Program-made: the position numbers and the translations under genes
Notes under the pieces: model-generated
What the model was told of the DNA's origin: nothing
Seen by the model: only the letters and a program-made list of their open reading frames with translations
Database searches by the model: none
Shown: one piece after another, positions 23,065 through 32,910 of the stretch
Layout of the letters: each line of letters starts with the position of its first letter
Position numbering within the stretch: position 1 is the first letter of the stretch
Source: Massilia soli
GTDB lineage: Bacteria; Pseudomonadota; Gammaproteobacteria; Burkholderiales; Burkholderiaceae_D
DNA: 64,000 nucleotides
Direction of reading: 5' to 3'
Assembly: GCF_016809835.1 (NCBI RefSeq)
Contig: NZ_JAFBIL020000006.1
Location: 411,605 to 475,604, forward strand

Positions 23065-25341
23065 CTATGTCGCAGGAGCTAACTTTAACAGCAAAATCAA
23101 GACGGACGCGCCTGTTCCGTCACTGCGGTTCTGGATGTCGATCCGGCCGCCGTGTTCATCGATGATTTTTTTCACCATTGGCAGCCCAAGTCCGGTGCCG
23201 CGCACCTTCGATGTGACGTAGGGTTCGAAGGCGCGCGCCAGGATGCGCGGCGCGAATCCGGGGCCGTTGTCGACGATCGCCAGCCGCACCGCGGTACCGG
23301 CCGCGCCACCCGCGCCCTGGTAGTGGATCGCCTCGGTGGTGACGTCGATGCGCGGCGGCGGCGCGCTCGGTTCGCGGTCGTTCATCGCATCCTGCGCGTT
23401 CTGCAGCAGGTTGTGGATCACCTGGCGCAGCTGGGTCGGGTCGCCCATCACCGACGGCAGTCGCGGCGCCAGCGCGGCGTGAATGATGTCGCTGCCGTCG
23501 CCGGCCAGGTACAGTTCGAGGATCTCGCCGATCAGCGCATTCAGGTCCAGCGTTTGCAGCTGGGCCGGCGGCGCCTTGGCGTAGTCGCGGAAGTCGTCGA
23601 CCATGCGCTTCATCGCATCGACCTGGTTGACGATGGTGGCGGTGCCGCGATTGAGCAGGTCGGCTTCCTTCTGCGGCAGGTGGGCCTCGAGCTTCATCTG
23701 CATCCGTTCGGCGGCCAGCTGGATCGGCGTGAGCGGGTTCTTGATTTCGTGCGCCAGGCGGCGCGCCACTTCGCCCCATGCGATCGATCGCTGGGCCGAG
23801 ATCACGTCCGAGATATCGTCGAATACGACGATGAAGCCGCTGCCGGCGCCCACCGGCAGGCGCGAACCGCGCGCCAGCAAGGTCAGGTCATGGTCGTCGC
23901 CGCTGCCGGGACGGCGCGGAATCTCGATCTGCTGCTGCCAGTGGCTGCGCAGGCGCGCGCTGCCGGCCGCCGATCCCGCGCTCTGGGCCGAGAACGCGCG
24001 GTTGACCGCGTTGGCAAATACTTCGAGGCCGGCGATATCCGACAGCGTGACGCCCAGATGCGCGGCCACTGGCTGCTGCAGGATATGTTCCACCGCCTCG
24101 TTCGAGTTCACCACGTGGAAGTCGGCGTCCAGCACGATCACGCCGGCCGACATATTGGCCAGCACCGATTCAAGGTGGGCCTTGGCGCTCTGCAGCGCCG
24201 AGCGGTTGCGTTCGACCGCGCTGCGCGCTTCGAACAGCTGGCCGGTCATCATGTTGAACGACTGCGTCAGGGTGCCCAATTCATCGTTGGTGGCGACGAT
24301 CGGGCGCGGCGACAGGTCGCCCTCGGCCACCGCGCGCGTGCCTTCGGCCAGCACCAGCAGCGGCTGCGCCAGCCGCCCGGCGATAACGAAGGCGCTGGCG
24401 ATGGCGCCGAAAATCGCCAGCAGCAGGGTCAATGTCAGGGTCTCGATGTACATCTCGCGCAGCGCGACCCGCGCCACGAAGCGTTCCTGGTATTCGCTGT
24501 AGGCGCTGCGCAGCACTTCGGCGTTGGAGGCAAGGTTCACCGGCACCGCCTGCATCAGCTGCAAAAAGCGCGGCTGCGCGCCGGGCGGCTCGGGGATCGC
24601 CTGCACCACCCGCAGGCGCAGGCCGGTGGCGGCGTCCTGCGCGGTATCGGAAGCGCCGGGCGCCTGGCGGAAGTCGCGCTCGATGCCGCCTTCCGGGCGC
24701 GCGTACCCGCCCGGCATCACGGCCTGCAGCAGCATTTGCGGGGTCGGCACGTCGGCCTGCAGGTCGGCGATGCGGCGGTTGGTCGAGGCGCTGGCCACCA
24801 CCTTGCCGTCGGCGCCGATGATCATCGCGTTCTGCATGCCTTCGCGTTCGTCAAGCAGCCGCTTGAGGATTTGCTGGCTGGAGCCGCTGTCCTGCCCGGC
24901 CACCGTGGCCGCCGTGACCTCGGTCTGCGCGCCCAGTTCCGACAAGGCCTGGTCGAGCGCCGCCACCCCGAGGTTCACGCCCGACTGCAGCGCCGCTTCG
25001 ATCTTGACGTCGAACCAGGACTCGATCGAGTGCGATACGAACTGCACCGATACCAGGAAGATCACCAGCCCCGGCAAAATGCCGATGGCGGCGAACAGCA
25101 TCATCAGGCGCGCCATCAGGCGCGAGCCGAACTTGCCTGACTTGTAGCGGGAATACAGGCGCGCCAGCGCAACGATCGAGAACACCAGCAGGGTCGCGGC
25201 GACCGCGGCGTTCAGGCCGAGCAGCCAGGAGTAGTAGCGGTCGAGGAAGCCGGTGCTGTCGGAGGCGCTGGCAAGCAGGAACAAGAGAATGCTGGTGACG
25301 CCACCAGCGACGACTACCGCGTACCGCAGTCCCTGTTTCAC
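23065..25341 (-). CDS. ntrY: Membrane sensor histidine kinase NtrY
   Basis: A 758-residue sensor kinase. N-terminal membrane segments lie near residues 8-25, 35-58 and 80-105, with a periplasmic region up to about 300 and a further segment, followed by HAMP, a PAS domain, HisKA with phospho-acceptor H531 in RLAHEIKNPL, and an HATPase domain (NLLQNAQDA, DNGPGFAP, GTGLGLPM). This matches NtrY, which in relatives answers to nitrogen or redox state. It abuts the DUF4390 gene directly and precedes its probable response regulator by 90 bases. The signal sensed here is not visible from sequence. Confidence 0.94.
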   Translation of the reverse strand: MKQGLRYAVVVAGGVTSILLFLLASASDSTGFLDRYYSWLLGLNAAVAATLLVFSIVALARLYSRYKSGKFGSRLMARLMMLFAAIGILPGLVIFLVSVQFVSHSIESWFDVKIEAALQSGVNLGVAALDQALSELGAQTEVTAATVAGQDSGSSQQILKRLLDEREGMQNAMIIGADGKVVASASTNRRIADLQADVPTPQMLLQAVMPGGYARPEGGIERDFRQAPGASDTAQDAATGLRLRVVQAIPEPPGAQPRFLQLMQAVPVNLASNAEVLRSAYSEYQERFVARVALREMYIETLTLTLLLAIFGAIASAFVIAGRLAQPLLVLAEGTRAVAEGDLSPRPIVATNDELGTLTQSFNMMTGQLFEARSAVERNRSALQSAKAHLESVLANMSAGVIVLDADFHVVNSNEAVEHILQQPVAAHLGVTLSDIAGLEVFANAVNRAFSAQSAGSAAGSARLRSHWQQQIEIPRRPGSGDDHDLTLLARGSRLPVGAGSGFIVVFDDISDVISAQRSIAWGEVARRLAHEIKNPLTPIQLAAERMQMKLEAHLPQKEADLLNRGTATIVNQVDAMKRMVDDFRDYAKAPPAQLQTLDLNALIGEILELYLAGDGSDIIHAALAPRLPSVMGDPTQLRQVIHNLLQNAQDAMNDREPSAPPPRIDVTTEAIHYQGAGGAAGTAVRLAIVDNGPGFAPRILARAFEPYVTSKVRGTGLGLPMVKKIIDEHGGRIDIQNRSDGTGASVLILLLKLAPAT

Positions 25342-25905
25342 TTACTCGGCCTTGTAGGTGAAGGTCTTGTAATCGGACGACAAGCGCCAGCCCGCGTTAC
25401 TGACCGCATTGACCTGGATCGGCTTCGACATGTAGTCGCGGTTCATCCCCATGCGCAGCGTGACGTCGTAGGTTTGGCCTGGCGTCAGCGCGCTTTTGGG
25501 CGCGACCACCCAGCGGCTGGGGCGGCGGATCAGGAACATCGCGTCTTCCAGCGTCTGAAAGCTTTGCTTGACGCTGCCCAGGGTCATGACGTTGTACTCG
25601 CGCGTGATCACGTTGTACCAGATGCGGATGGTCTGCTTGGCCGCCGCTGCCTTCTCGTCGCGCCAGTACCAGCGCGGGCGCGTCAGGCGCACCTCGGTCG
25701 TGAAGTACAGGTCGACGCCATGGTGGATCGCGTCCTCCACGGCGGGGGTCAGTTCGAAGGAGTATGCGGCGTCGAGCTTGTAACCGTCCTCGGTGGCCTC
25801 GATGCGGGCACGCGTGACGTCTACGCCATCGGCAGCATGCGCCTGGACGCATGCAAGCGCCAGCAGCAGCTGGCATGCCAGGAGTCGGAGAAATCGGTGT
25901 GTCAC
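25342..25905 (-). CDS. DUF4390 family secreted protein
   Basis: A 187-residue protein with a signal peptide (cleavage near QAHAADG) and no membrane segment afterwards, so periplasmic. The sequence DVTRARIEATEDGYKLDAAY and RPRWYWRDEKA match DUF4390, a family of unknown role nearly always found between rsmB and ntrY in Burkholderiales. The stop codon touches the ntrY start. Position suggests it modulates the NtrY periplasmic region; that is inference. Confidence 0.9.
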   Translation of the reverse strand: MTHRFLRLLACQLLLALACVQAHAADGVDVTRARIEATEDGYKLDAAYSFELTPAVEDAIHHGVDLYFTTEVRLTRPRWYWRDEKAAAAKQTIRIWYNVITREYNVMTLGSVKQSFQTLEDAMFLIRRPSRWVVAPKSALTPGQTYDVTLRMGMNRDYMSKPIQVNAVSNAGWRLSSDYKTFTYKAE

Positions 25906-25952
25906 AAGTGGGCCAGAGCCTTAATCATCGTTTGAATTGCCGGAAACCCGCG

Positions 25953-27383
25953 TTACGCCGCCTTCTTTTGGAATAGCGCGTAAAACAATCCGTCGTGATC
26001 CTGCCCGGCAGCGGCGCCCGGAAGCAGCTGGCCTGGCGCGTCGAGGCGAATCGCCTGGTGGCGCACAGCGAACGCGGCGGCCTGCGCCTCCGATTCCTGG
26101 GGCCATAGCGAACATGTCACGAACAGCAATTTACCATTGGGCCGCAGCATCTGCCAAAGGTTGTCGAGAATTTTGGCCGAAAGTGTTGCAAGTTGGAGCG
26201 TGTCGCCCTTGCGGCGCAGCCAGCGGATATCCGGGTGGCGCCGCACGATGCCCGACGCCGTGCACGGCACGTCGGCCAGGATGCGGTCGAACTGCTGGCC
26301 GTCCCACCAGTCGCCCTGCTGCGCCAGGCCGGAGGCCAGCGTGGCCTGCAGGCCGAGGCGGTCGAGGTTCTCGCGCACCCGCACCAGGCGCTTGGGGTCG
26401 GAGTCGAGCGCCACCAGGCTGACCTCGGCCAGCTCCAGTATGTGGCCGGTCTTGCCGCCCGGGGCCGCGCAGGCGTCGAGCACGCGCATGCCGTCAGCCA
26501 GGTCGAGCAGCGGCGCGGCGACCTGGGCGCCGGCGTCCTGCACCGACACCACGCCGCCCTCGAAGCCGGGGATCTGGGCGACCGGCAGCGGCTGGTCGAG
26601 GCGCACCGCGGCCGGGCCGATCTGGCTGGCGCCGATGCCGGCATCGGCCAGCAGCCCGAGGTAGTCGGCGACGCTGCTTTTGCGCCGGTTGACGCGCAGG
26701 GTCAGTGGCGGCGCCTCGTTGCCGGCGGCGAGGATCTGCTGCCACTGGCGCGGGTACGCCGCCCTGGCCGCATCGATCCACCAGTCGGGGTAGTTCCATT
26801 CGGCGACCGGCTGGCGCACCACCTCGGCCACCAGCGCCGCGCGCTCGCGCAGGAAGCGGCGCAGCACGGCGTTGACCATGCCGCGCGCATGCGCCATGTC
26901 GGGATGCGATGCCGCGGCCGTGACGGCCTGGTCGACGACGGTGAATTCCTCATAGGCGGCGTCCTCGCCGCTGCGCGTGTCGAGCAGCGCCAGCGCGCTG
27001 CACAGCAGGCCGGCGAGCATCGGCGGCTCCGGCGCTTTCGAGGTCATCAGGGCGATCAGCGATTCGCTGCGGCCCAGCTTGCGCATGGCCCGGTAAGCAA
27101 TGTCCTGGATCGCGCCGCGCGCCTGCGGGGAGGCGTCCATCACGCCGAACGCCACACCGAGCGCCTGCGGCAAGGTGACCCCGCCGCGCACCTGGGCCAC
27201 CGCGTGCGCGGCGCCCGACAGGGCCAGCGCCAGCGAGTCGTCGCGCAGGTCGGGCCGGTAGCCGCTTTGCAGCACCGGCTTGACCTCGTAGCTTGGCCGC
27301 ACGGCAGGCGCGGGCGCGCGCTTCGGCGCGCCGGTGGTCTTTGGCGCTGGCTTCAGGGAGAGCGTCGGACGCTTGTCGGTCAT
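25953..27383 (-). CDS. rsmB: 16S rRNA (cytosine-967-C5)-methyltransferase RsmB
   Basis: A 476-residue methyltransferase with an N-terminal NusB-like RNA-binding region and a C-terminal Rossmann fold. The SAM site DACAAPGGKTGH and the two active cysteines, in VPCTASGIVRRHPDIRW and in TCSLWPQESE, are present. The ATG at 27381-27383 (MTDKRPTLSL) was preferred to a frame beginning at 27419, which lacks family-like sequence. It heads the rsmB-DUF4390-ntrY-regulator-CobW-like unit and is divergent from argS, with 182 bases between for both promoters. Confidence 0.95.
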   Translation of the reverse strand: MTDKRPTLSLKPAPKTTGAPKRAPAPAVRPSYEVKPVLQSGYRPDLRDDSLALALSGAAHAVAQVRGGVTLPQALGVAFGVMDASPQARGAIQDIAYRAMRKLGRSESLIALMTSKAPEPPMLAGLLCSALALLDTRSGEDAAYEEFTVVDQAVTAAASHPDMAHARGMVNAVLRRFLRERAALVAEVVRQPVAEWNYPDWWIDAARAAYPRQWQQILAAGNEAPPLTLRVNRRKSSVADYLGLLADAGIGASQIGPAAVRLDQPLPVAQIPGFEGGVVSVQDAGAQVAAPLLDLADGMRVLDACAAPGGKTGHILELAEVSLVALDSDPKRLVRVRENLDRLGLQATLASGLAQQGDWWDGQQFDRILADVPCTASGIVRRHPDIRWLRRKGDTLQLATLSAKILDNLWQMLRPNGKLLFVTCSLWPQESEAQAAAFAVRHQAIRLDAPGQLLPGAAAGQDHDGLFYALFQKKAA

Positions 27384-27565
27384 GGTCGTCTTTACAATAG
27401 TGCGAATGAAAGGCGCCATTGTACCGGGTGAATCCGTAAGCCTGGCTTAAACGGACCGCCAGCGGAGCGGGCCGGCGATACTCCGGAAGGCGCCAAACCA
27501 GTATAATTGACCAATCTTCGCCCGTGGCCCCGCCACCGCACATTAACTTTGTCAGATCGCCGCAC

Positions 27566-29278
27566 ATGCTCGCCCAACAAAAACAAGAAATCGTCGCCCT
27601 GTTCCAGGCCGCCCTCGCCCCTGTCCTCGAAGGCAGCGGCCTCACGCCGACCGTGACGCTGGAGCGTCCGCGCGACCCCTCGCATGGCGACATCGCCTGC
27701 AATATCGCGATGCAGCTGGCCAAGCAGCTCAAGATGAATCCGCGCGAACTGGCCACCAAAATCGTCGCCGGCCTGCTGGAAAACCCGGCTGGCAAGGGCC
27801 TGATCGACAGCGCCGACATCGCCGGCCCAGGCTTCATCAACCTGCGCGTGGCCGCCAGCGCCAAGCAGTCGGTGGTGCGCACGATCCTGCAGCAGCAAGC
27901 CCAGTTCGGCCGCAGCGACGTTGGCCAGGGCAAGAAAGTCATCCTCGAATTCGTCTCGGCCAATCCAACCGGCCCGCTGCACGTCGGCCACGGCCGCCAG
28001 GCCGCGCTGGGCGACGCGCTGTCCTCGCTGTTCAATGCGCAGGGCTTCGACGTCACCCGCGAGTTCTACTACAACGACGCCGGCGTCCAGATCGCAACCC
28101 TGGCCAACTCGGTGCAGGCGCGCGCGCGCGGCATCAAGCCGGGCGATGCCGGCTGGCCCGAATCGGCCTACAACGGCGACTACATCCAGGACATCGCCGA
28201 CGACTTCCTGGCCGGTAAAACGGTTTCGGCCAGCGATGGCGAGCCGGCCACCGCCAGCGGCAACGCCGACGACATTGAGTCGATCCGCAAATTTGCCGTC
28301 ACCTACCTGCGCAACGAGCAGGACATCGACCTGCAGGCGTTCGGCGTCAAGTTCGACAACTACTACCTCGAGTCGTCGCTGTACAGCGAAGGCAAGGTCG
28401 ACAGCGCCGTCAGCACCCTGATCGGCTCGGGCAAGACCTACGATCACGAAGGCGCGCTGTGGCTGCGCACCACCGACTACGGCGACGACAAGGACCGCGT
28501 AATGCGCAAGTCCGACGGCACCTATACCTATTTCGTGCCGGACGTGGCGTACCACATCACCAAGTGGCAGCGCGGCTTTGTCCAGGCCATCAACATCCAG
28601 GGCAGCGACCACCACGGCACCATCGCGCGCGTGCGCGCCGGCCTGCAGGCGGTCGACATGGGCGTCCCGCAGGGCTATCCGGACTACGTGCTGCACAAGA
28701 TGGTCACCGTCATGAAAAACGGCGAAGAGGTCAAGATCTCCAAGCGCGCCGGCTCCTACGTTACCGTGCGCGACCTGATCGAATGGTCGGGCGGCGGCGA
28801 CATCGGCAAAGGCCGCGACGCGGTGCGCTTCTTCCTCATTTCGCGCAAGGCCGACACCGAATTCGTTTTCGATGTCGACGTCGCGCTGGCCACCAACGAC
28901 GAGAATCCGGTCTATTACGTGCAGTACGCCCATGCGCGCATCTGCTCGGCGCTGGCAAACTGGGGCGGCGACGAGGCGCAGCTGGCCAACGCCGACCTGT
29001 CGCTGCTGGCGGCCCCGCACGAAGCGAGCCTGCTCGCCAAGCTGGCGGCCTACCCGGAGGTGCTGGCGCGCGCCCAGGCCGAGCTGGGCCCGCACCAGGT
29101 CGCGTTCTACCTGCGCGAGCTGGCCGGCGAACTGCACAGCTACTACTTCGCTAACAAATGGCTGCTCGACGACGACGAGCCGCTCAAGCTGGCCCGCCTG
29201 GCGCTGGCCACGGCCACCCGCCAGGTCCTGCGCAACGGCCTTGCGCTGATCGGCGTGTCCGCACCAAACAAGATGTAA
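27566..29278 (+). CDS. argS: Arginyl-tRNA synthetase
   Basis: Class I synthetase of 570 residues. The HIGH motif appears as [13 protein letters not shown] and the KMSKS counterpart as [10 protein letters not shown], both in normal family form; the N-terminal Add-1 domain and the C-terminal DALR anticodon-binding domain (YAHARICSA onward) are complete. I chose the ATG at 27566 (MLAQQKQE). It is followed after 19 bases by the SPOR protein gene, an order common in Burkholderiales. Confidence 0.97.
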   Translation: MLAQQKQEIVALFQAALAPVLEGSGLTPTVTLERPRDPSHGDIACNIAMQLAKQLKMNPRELATKIVAGLLENPAGKGLIDSADIAGPGFINLRVAASAKQSVVRTILQQQAQFGRSDVGQGKKVILEFVSANPTGPLHVGHGRQAALGDALSSLFNAQGFDVTREFYYNDAGVQIATLANSVQARARGIKPGDAGWPESAYNGDYIQDIADDFLAGKTVSASDGEPATASGNADDIESIRKFAVTYLRNEQDIDLQAFGVKFDNYYLESSLYSEGKVDSAVSTLIGSGKTYDHEGALWLRTTDYGDDKDRVMRKSDGTYTYFVPDVAYHITKWQRGFVQAINIQGSDHHGTIARVRAGLQAVDMGVPQGYPDYVLHKMVTVMKNGEEVKISKRAGSYVTVRDLIEWSGGGDIGKGRDAVRFFLISRKADTEFVFDVDVALATNDENPVYYVQYAHARICSALANWGGDEAQLANADLSLLAAPHEASLLAKLAAYPEVLARAQAELGPHQVAFYLRELAGELHSYYFANKWLLDDDEPLKLARLALATATRQVLRNGLALIGVSAPNKM

Positions 29279-29297
29279 CCCCCAACCCAGGGTCCAG

Positions 29298-29927
29298 ATG
29301 AAAGCACAACTCCGCTCCTTTTCGCACGCGCGCCAGCGCGGCAATACCCTCACCGGCATCATCATCGGCCTGATCATCGGCCTGGTGATCGCCGTGATCG
29401 TGGCGCTCCTGATCACCAAGGGCGCCACGCCGTTTACCGACAAGACCGGCAAGCTCGGAAAAATGGGCGAGCCGCAGGCCGGCCAGGCGGCCGATCCCAA
29501 CAAGCCGCTGTACGGCGACAAGCAGGCCGCGCGCGAAGCGAACAAGCAGTTCGCGGGCAAGCCGAAGGCGCCCGAAGCCGATCCGCTGGCAGCAGTCATC
29601 GCCGATATCGACAAGGACGCCGAGGCTGCGGCTCCGGCAGCGGCGCCGACGCCAGCGCCGCCACCCGCCGCCGCCGATACCGGCGAAGACAAGATCATCT
29701 ACTACCTGCAGGCGGGCGCCTTCCGCGAGATGGCCGACGCCGAGAACACCCGCGCCAAGCTGGCCCTGCTCGGCTTCGAGGCCGCCATCAGCGACCGCAC
29801 CAACGGTCCCGAGGTGCTGCACCGCGTGCGTATCGGCCCGTACAACCAGGTCGAAACCATGAACCGCGCGCGCGCCAAGCTGGTCGACGCTGGCGTCGAC
29901 GTGGCCATCGTCCGCAATCAAAAATAA
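29298..29927 (+). CDS. SPOR-domain membrane protein (FtsN-like)
   Basis: A 209-residue bitopic inner-membrane protein: short cytoplasmic start, one membrane helix at about 18-39, an Ala/Pro-rich periplasmic linker and a C-terminal SPOR domain from about residue 131 (YYLQAGAFREMADAENTRAK). SPOR domains bind denuded peptidoglycan at the division septum, so this is probably an FtsN-type division protein. It lies between argS and the dsbA-like gene, each within 25 bases, in an apparent operon. Confidence 0.9.
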   Translation: MKAQLRSFSHARQRGNTLTGIIIGLIIGLVIAVIVALLITKGATPFTDKTGKLGKMGEPQAGQAADPNKPLYGDKQAAREANKQFAGKPKAPEADPLAAVIADIDKDAEAAAPAAAPTPAPPPAAADTGEDKIIYYLQAGAFREMADAENTRAKLALLGFEAAISDRTNGPEVLHRVRIGPYNQVETMNRARAKLVDAGVDVAIVRNQK

Positions 29928-29951
29928 CCGTCAACCCCGGAGACTTCCAGC

Positions 29952-30620
29952 ATGCGACTCATTCGTACCATCCTGTGCGCCGCCGCACTGTGCGCCGTTG
30001 CCGCAACCGCCAGCGCCTCCCCAGCCAATCCGGCCAACGGCACCGAGTACCTGACCCTGCCGGAAGCGCAGAACACCGACTCCGGCAACAAGGTCGAAGT
30101 CACCGAATTCTTCGACTACGCCTGCCCGCATTGCCACTCGTTCGACCCGATGCTGGCCGAGTGGGTGAAAAAGCAAGGTAGCAATATCGTCTTCAAGCGC
30201 GTGCACATCACGCGCGGCCAGGGTGTGCTGCCGCAGCAGCGCCTCTACTACACGCTGGAGGCGCTCGGTCTGGTCGAGCAGTACCACGCCAAGGTGTTCC
30301 ACGCGATGCACAACGAGCGCCAGCGCTTCCAGAACGATGAAGCGGTGTTCGACTGGGCCGAGAAAGCCGGCATCGACCGCGCCAAATTCATCGCCGCCTA
30401 CCGCTCGTTCGGCATGGAAGCCAAGACCCGCCGCGCCGCCGCCATGATGGAAGCGTACAAGATCGACCACTGGCCTATCCTCGCGGTCGGCGGACGCTAC
30501 CTGACGTCCCCTTCGCTGGCCAACGTCAACGTCAAGACCGACCAGACCGAAGCCGAACAGCAGCAAGGCGGACTACTGGTGCTGAACCACCTGGTCGCCA
30601 AAGTAAAAGCCAGCAAATAA
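29952..30620 (+). CDS. dsbA: Thiol:disulfide interchange protein, DsbA type
   Basis: A 222-residue periplasmic oxidoreductase. A signal peptide ends near SASA; the thioredoxin-fold active site is CPHC (C57 and C60 in FFDYACPHCHSF), identical to E. coli DsbA, and the cis-proline loop appears as HWPILAVGGRY. It introduces disulfides into exported proteins and would be reoxidised by DsbB elsewhere. It follows the SPOR gene by 24 bases, which fits joint export-related expression. Confidence 0.93.
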   Translation: MRLIRTILCAAALCAVAATASASPANPANGTEYLTLPEAQNTDSGNKVEVTEFFDYACPHCHSFDPMLAEWVKKQGSNIVFKRVHITRGQGVLPQQRLYYTLEALGLVEQYHAKVFHAMHNERQRFQNDEAVFDWAEKAGIDRAKFIAAYRSFGMEAKTRRAAAMMEAYKIDHWPILAVGGRYLTSPSLANVNVKTDQTEAEQQQGGLLVLNHLVAKVKASK

Positions 30621-30639
30621 GCAGGCGATGCGCCCGGCC

Positions 30640-31413
30640 ATGACACGCGTATTCATTACGGGCGCATCCTCCGGCATCGGCGCGGCCCTCGCCGCCGAAT
30701 ATGCAGCGCGCGGCGCCGTGCTGGGACTGGTGGCACGGCGCCGCGAACTGCTTGAGCAGCTCGCCGCCAGCCTGCCCAACCCGCACCTGCACAAGGTCTA
30801 CGCGCTCGACGTCACCGACCATGCGGCGCTCGCCGGCGCCGCGCAAGACTTCATCGCCGCGCACGGCGGCGCCGACGTCGTCATCGCCAATGCCGGCATC
30901 TCGCACGGCACCCTGACCGAATTCGCCGCCGACCTGCCGGTGTTCGACACCATCCTCGCCACCAACGTCAGCGCCACGGTCGCCACCTTCGCGCCGTTCA
31001 TCGCCACGATGAAGGCCCAGGGCGGCCCTTGCCGGCTGGTGGGTATCGGCAGCGTTGCCGGCATCCGAGGCCTGCCTGGCGCCGGCGCCTACAGCGCGTC
31101 GAAGGCGGCCGTGCTGGCCTACTGCGAATCGCTGCGGCTCGAACTCAAACCCGATGGCATCAAGGTAGTTACCATCGCGCCCGGCTACATCGACACGCCG
31201 ATGACGCGCCATAACAAGTACCCGATGCCCTTCCTGATGCCGGCCGCGCGCTTCGCCGCGCAAGCGGCCGACAAGATCGATCGCGGCGCCAGCTACGCCG
31301 TCATTCCCTGGCAGATGGGCGTGGTGGCCAAGCTGCTGCGCGCACTGCCCAATACCGTCTATGACTTCGCGTTCTCGCGCGCGCCGCACAAGGCCCGCAA
31401 GGAAGCGCCATGA
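30640..31413 (+). CDS. Short-chain dehydrogenase/reductase
   Basis: A 257-residue SDR with the cofactor motif TGASSGIG, the NAG motif (IANAGIS), catalytic serine region VGIGSVAG and YSASK. The later PGYIDTPMTR is also standard. Substrate unknown; the sequence is close to the group of SDRs annotated as SDR-family oxidoreductases acting on acyl chains or sugars, with no decisive residue. The ATG at 30640 (MTRVFITG) fits the fold better than the one at 30628. Its end overlaps the birA start (ATGA). Confidence 0.9.
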   Translation: MTRVFITGASSGIGAALAAEYAARGAVLGLVARRRELLEQLAASLPNPHLHKVYALDVTDHAALAGAAQDFIAAHGGADVVIANAGISHGTLTEFAADLPVFDTILATNVSATVATFAPFIATMKAQGGPCRLVGIGSVAGIRGLPGAGAYSASKAAVLAYCESLRLELKPDGIKVVTIAPGYIDTPMTRHNKYPMPFLMPAARFAAQAADKIDRGASYAVIPWQMGVVAKLLRALPNTVYDFAFSRAPHKARKEAP

Positions 31414-32177
31414 ACGCCGCCGCCATCGGCCTGGCGAGCGGCACGCAGGTCGCCGTGGAAGTGGTCGCGGAAACCGGGTCGACCAATGCCGACCTGCTGG
31501 CGCGCGCACCGGCGCTTGCCGGCCCTACCCTGCTGATCGCCGAACACCAGAGCGCGGGACGGGGCCGCGCCGGACGCAGCTGGTTGTCGGCGCCGGGCGA
31601 CTCGCTGACCTTTTCGCTGGCATGGAAATTCGACCTGCCGCTGCAGCAGCTGGCCGGACTGCCGCTGGCGGTCGGCGTCGCGCTGGCCGAGGCGCTGGCC
31701 GCCTGCGGCGTCCAGGTCCAGCTGAAATGGCCCAACGACATGCTCAAGGACGGCAGCAAGCTGGCCGGGGTGCTGATCGAAACCCAGGCAGCAAGCGGCG
31801 GCGGTATCTGGGCCATCATCGGTGTGGGGATGAACCTGCGCATGCCCGACGACCTGGAACAGCGCATCGGCCGCAGCGTGGCCGCGGCGCCGTGGCTGGC
31901 CCAGATGGACCGCGACGCGCTGATGGCGGCGCTGCTGGCCAGCCTGGCGCGCACGCTGGCGGAATTCCGCCAGTCGCGGTTCCGCGCGTTCAGCGCGCGC
32001 TGGAACCGCCTGCACGCCTGGCAGGGGCGGCTGGTGTCGATTCTCGATAATGGCGCCGTCCTGCATGAGGGGACCGCCGCCGGGGTCGACGACGAAGGCC
32101 GCCTGCTGCTCGACTGCGCCGAGGGCCGCATCACGGTGCTGGCTGGCGACGTGTCGCTGCGCACGCGCGAGGCCTAG
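31410..32177 (+). CDS. birA: Biotin-[acetyl-CoA-carboxylase] ligase, without repressor domain
   Basis: A 255-residue biotin protein ligase that charges the carboxylase carrier through biotinyl-AMP. The motifs TGSTNADLL, GRGRAGRSW and KWPNDML are present, and a C-terminal SH3-like domain follows. The N-terminal winged helix of E. coli BirA is absent, so it cannot act as a biotin-operon repressor. The overlap with the SDR gene and the two-base distance to coaX show tight coupling of biotin and CoA cofactor genes, an order frequent in Burkholderiales. Confidence 0.95.
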   Translation: MNAAAIGLASGTQVAVEVVAETGSTNADLLARAPALAGPTLLIAEHQSAGRGRAGRSWLSAPGDSLTFSLAWKFDLPLQQLAGLPLAVGVALAEALAACGVQVQLKWPNDMLKDGSKLAGVLIETQAASGGGIWAIIGVGMNLRMPDDLEQRIGRSVAAAPWLAQMDRDALMAALLASLARTLAEFRQSRFRAFSARWNRLHAWQGRLVSILDNGAVLHEGTAAGVDDEGRLLLDCAEGRITVLAGDVSLRTREA

Positions 32178-32178
32178 C

Positions 32179-32907
32179 ATGCTGCTGATCGTCGACGCCG
32201 GCAACACCCGCATCAAATGGGCCCTGGCCGACCAGGGCGCCGCGCCGGGACACTGGCGCGCCAGCGGCGCCGTCGCCAACGCCGACCTGAATCACCTGCC
32301 CGAAGTCTGGCGCGACGCGCACATCGCCAGCGTGATCGTCTCGAATGTCGCCGGGCAGCGTGTGCGCGACCAGCTGCAGCTGATGCTGCCGGCGGTGCCG
32401 GTGACCTGGTTCGCGGCGGCGCCCCAGCTGGCCGGCCTGCGCAACAGCTACCGCGATCCGGCACAACTCGGCTGCGACCGTTTTGCCGCGGCGCTCGGCG
32501 CGCGCGCGCTGGCGCCGGGGATGGCGCTGGTGGTGGCCACCTGCGGCACGGCGACAACCATCGACGCTGTCAGCCAGGACGGCGTGTTCATCGGCGGAAT
32601 GATCTTGCCGGGCCTCGGCCTGATGGCCGCGTCGCTGGCCGCCAACACGGCGCAGCTGCCGCAGGTGCCAGCCGCCGGCGCGCTGCCGCCGCCGTTTGCC
32701 GACAACACCAGCGACGCGATCCGGTCAGGATGCCTGTCGGCCCAGGCTGGGGCGATCGAGCGCGCCAGCCGCCTGCATGGCGGCGCGCTGTGCCTGATCT
32801 CGGGCGGTGCGGCGCCGCATATTGCGCCGGCTCTATCCATCCCGCACCGGCTCATCGATAATATCGTCCTGGTCGGCTTGCATGCGGCCGCCACTTCTTC
32901 GGGATAA
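32179..32907 (+). CDS. coaX: Type III pantothenate kinase
   Basis: A 242-residue kinase starting CoA synthesis. The ASKHA-fold phosphate-binding motif is DAGNTRIKWA at the very N-terminus, with GCDRFAAALG and CGTATTIDAV later, as in CoaX. This class is not inhibited by CoA and needs a monovalent cation. The start ATG lies right after the birA stop. It is followed after three bases by the second SPOR-like gene, a conserved birA-coaX-SPOR order. Confidence 0.95.
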   Translation: MLLIVDAGNTRIKWALADQGAAPGHWRASGAVANADLNHLPEVWRDAHIASVIVSNVAGQRVRDQLQLMLPAVPVTWFAAAPQLAGLRNSYRDPAQLGCDRFAAALGARALAPGMALVVATCGTATTIDAVSQDGVFIGGMILPGLGLMAASLAANTAQLPQVPAAGALPPPFADNTSDAIRSGCLSAQAGAIERASRLHGGALCLISGGAAPHIAPALSIPHRLIDNIVLVGLHAAATSSG

Positions 32908-32910
32908 GCT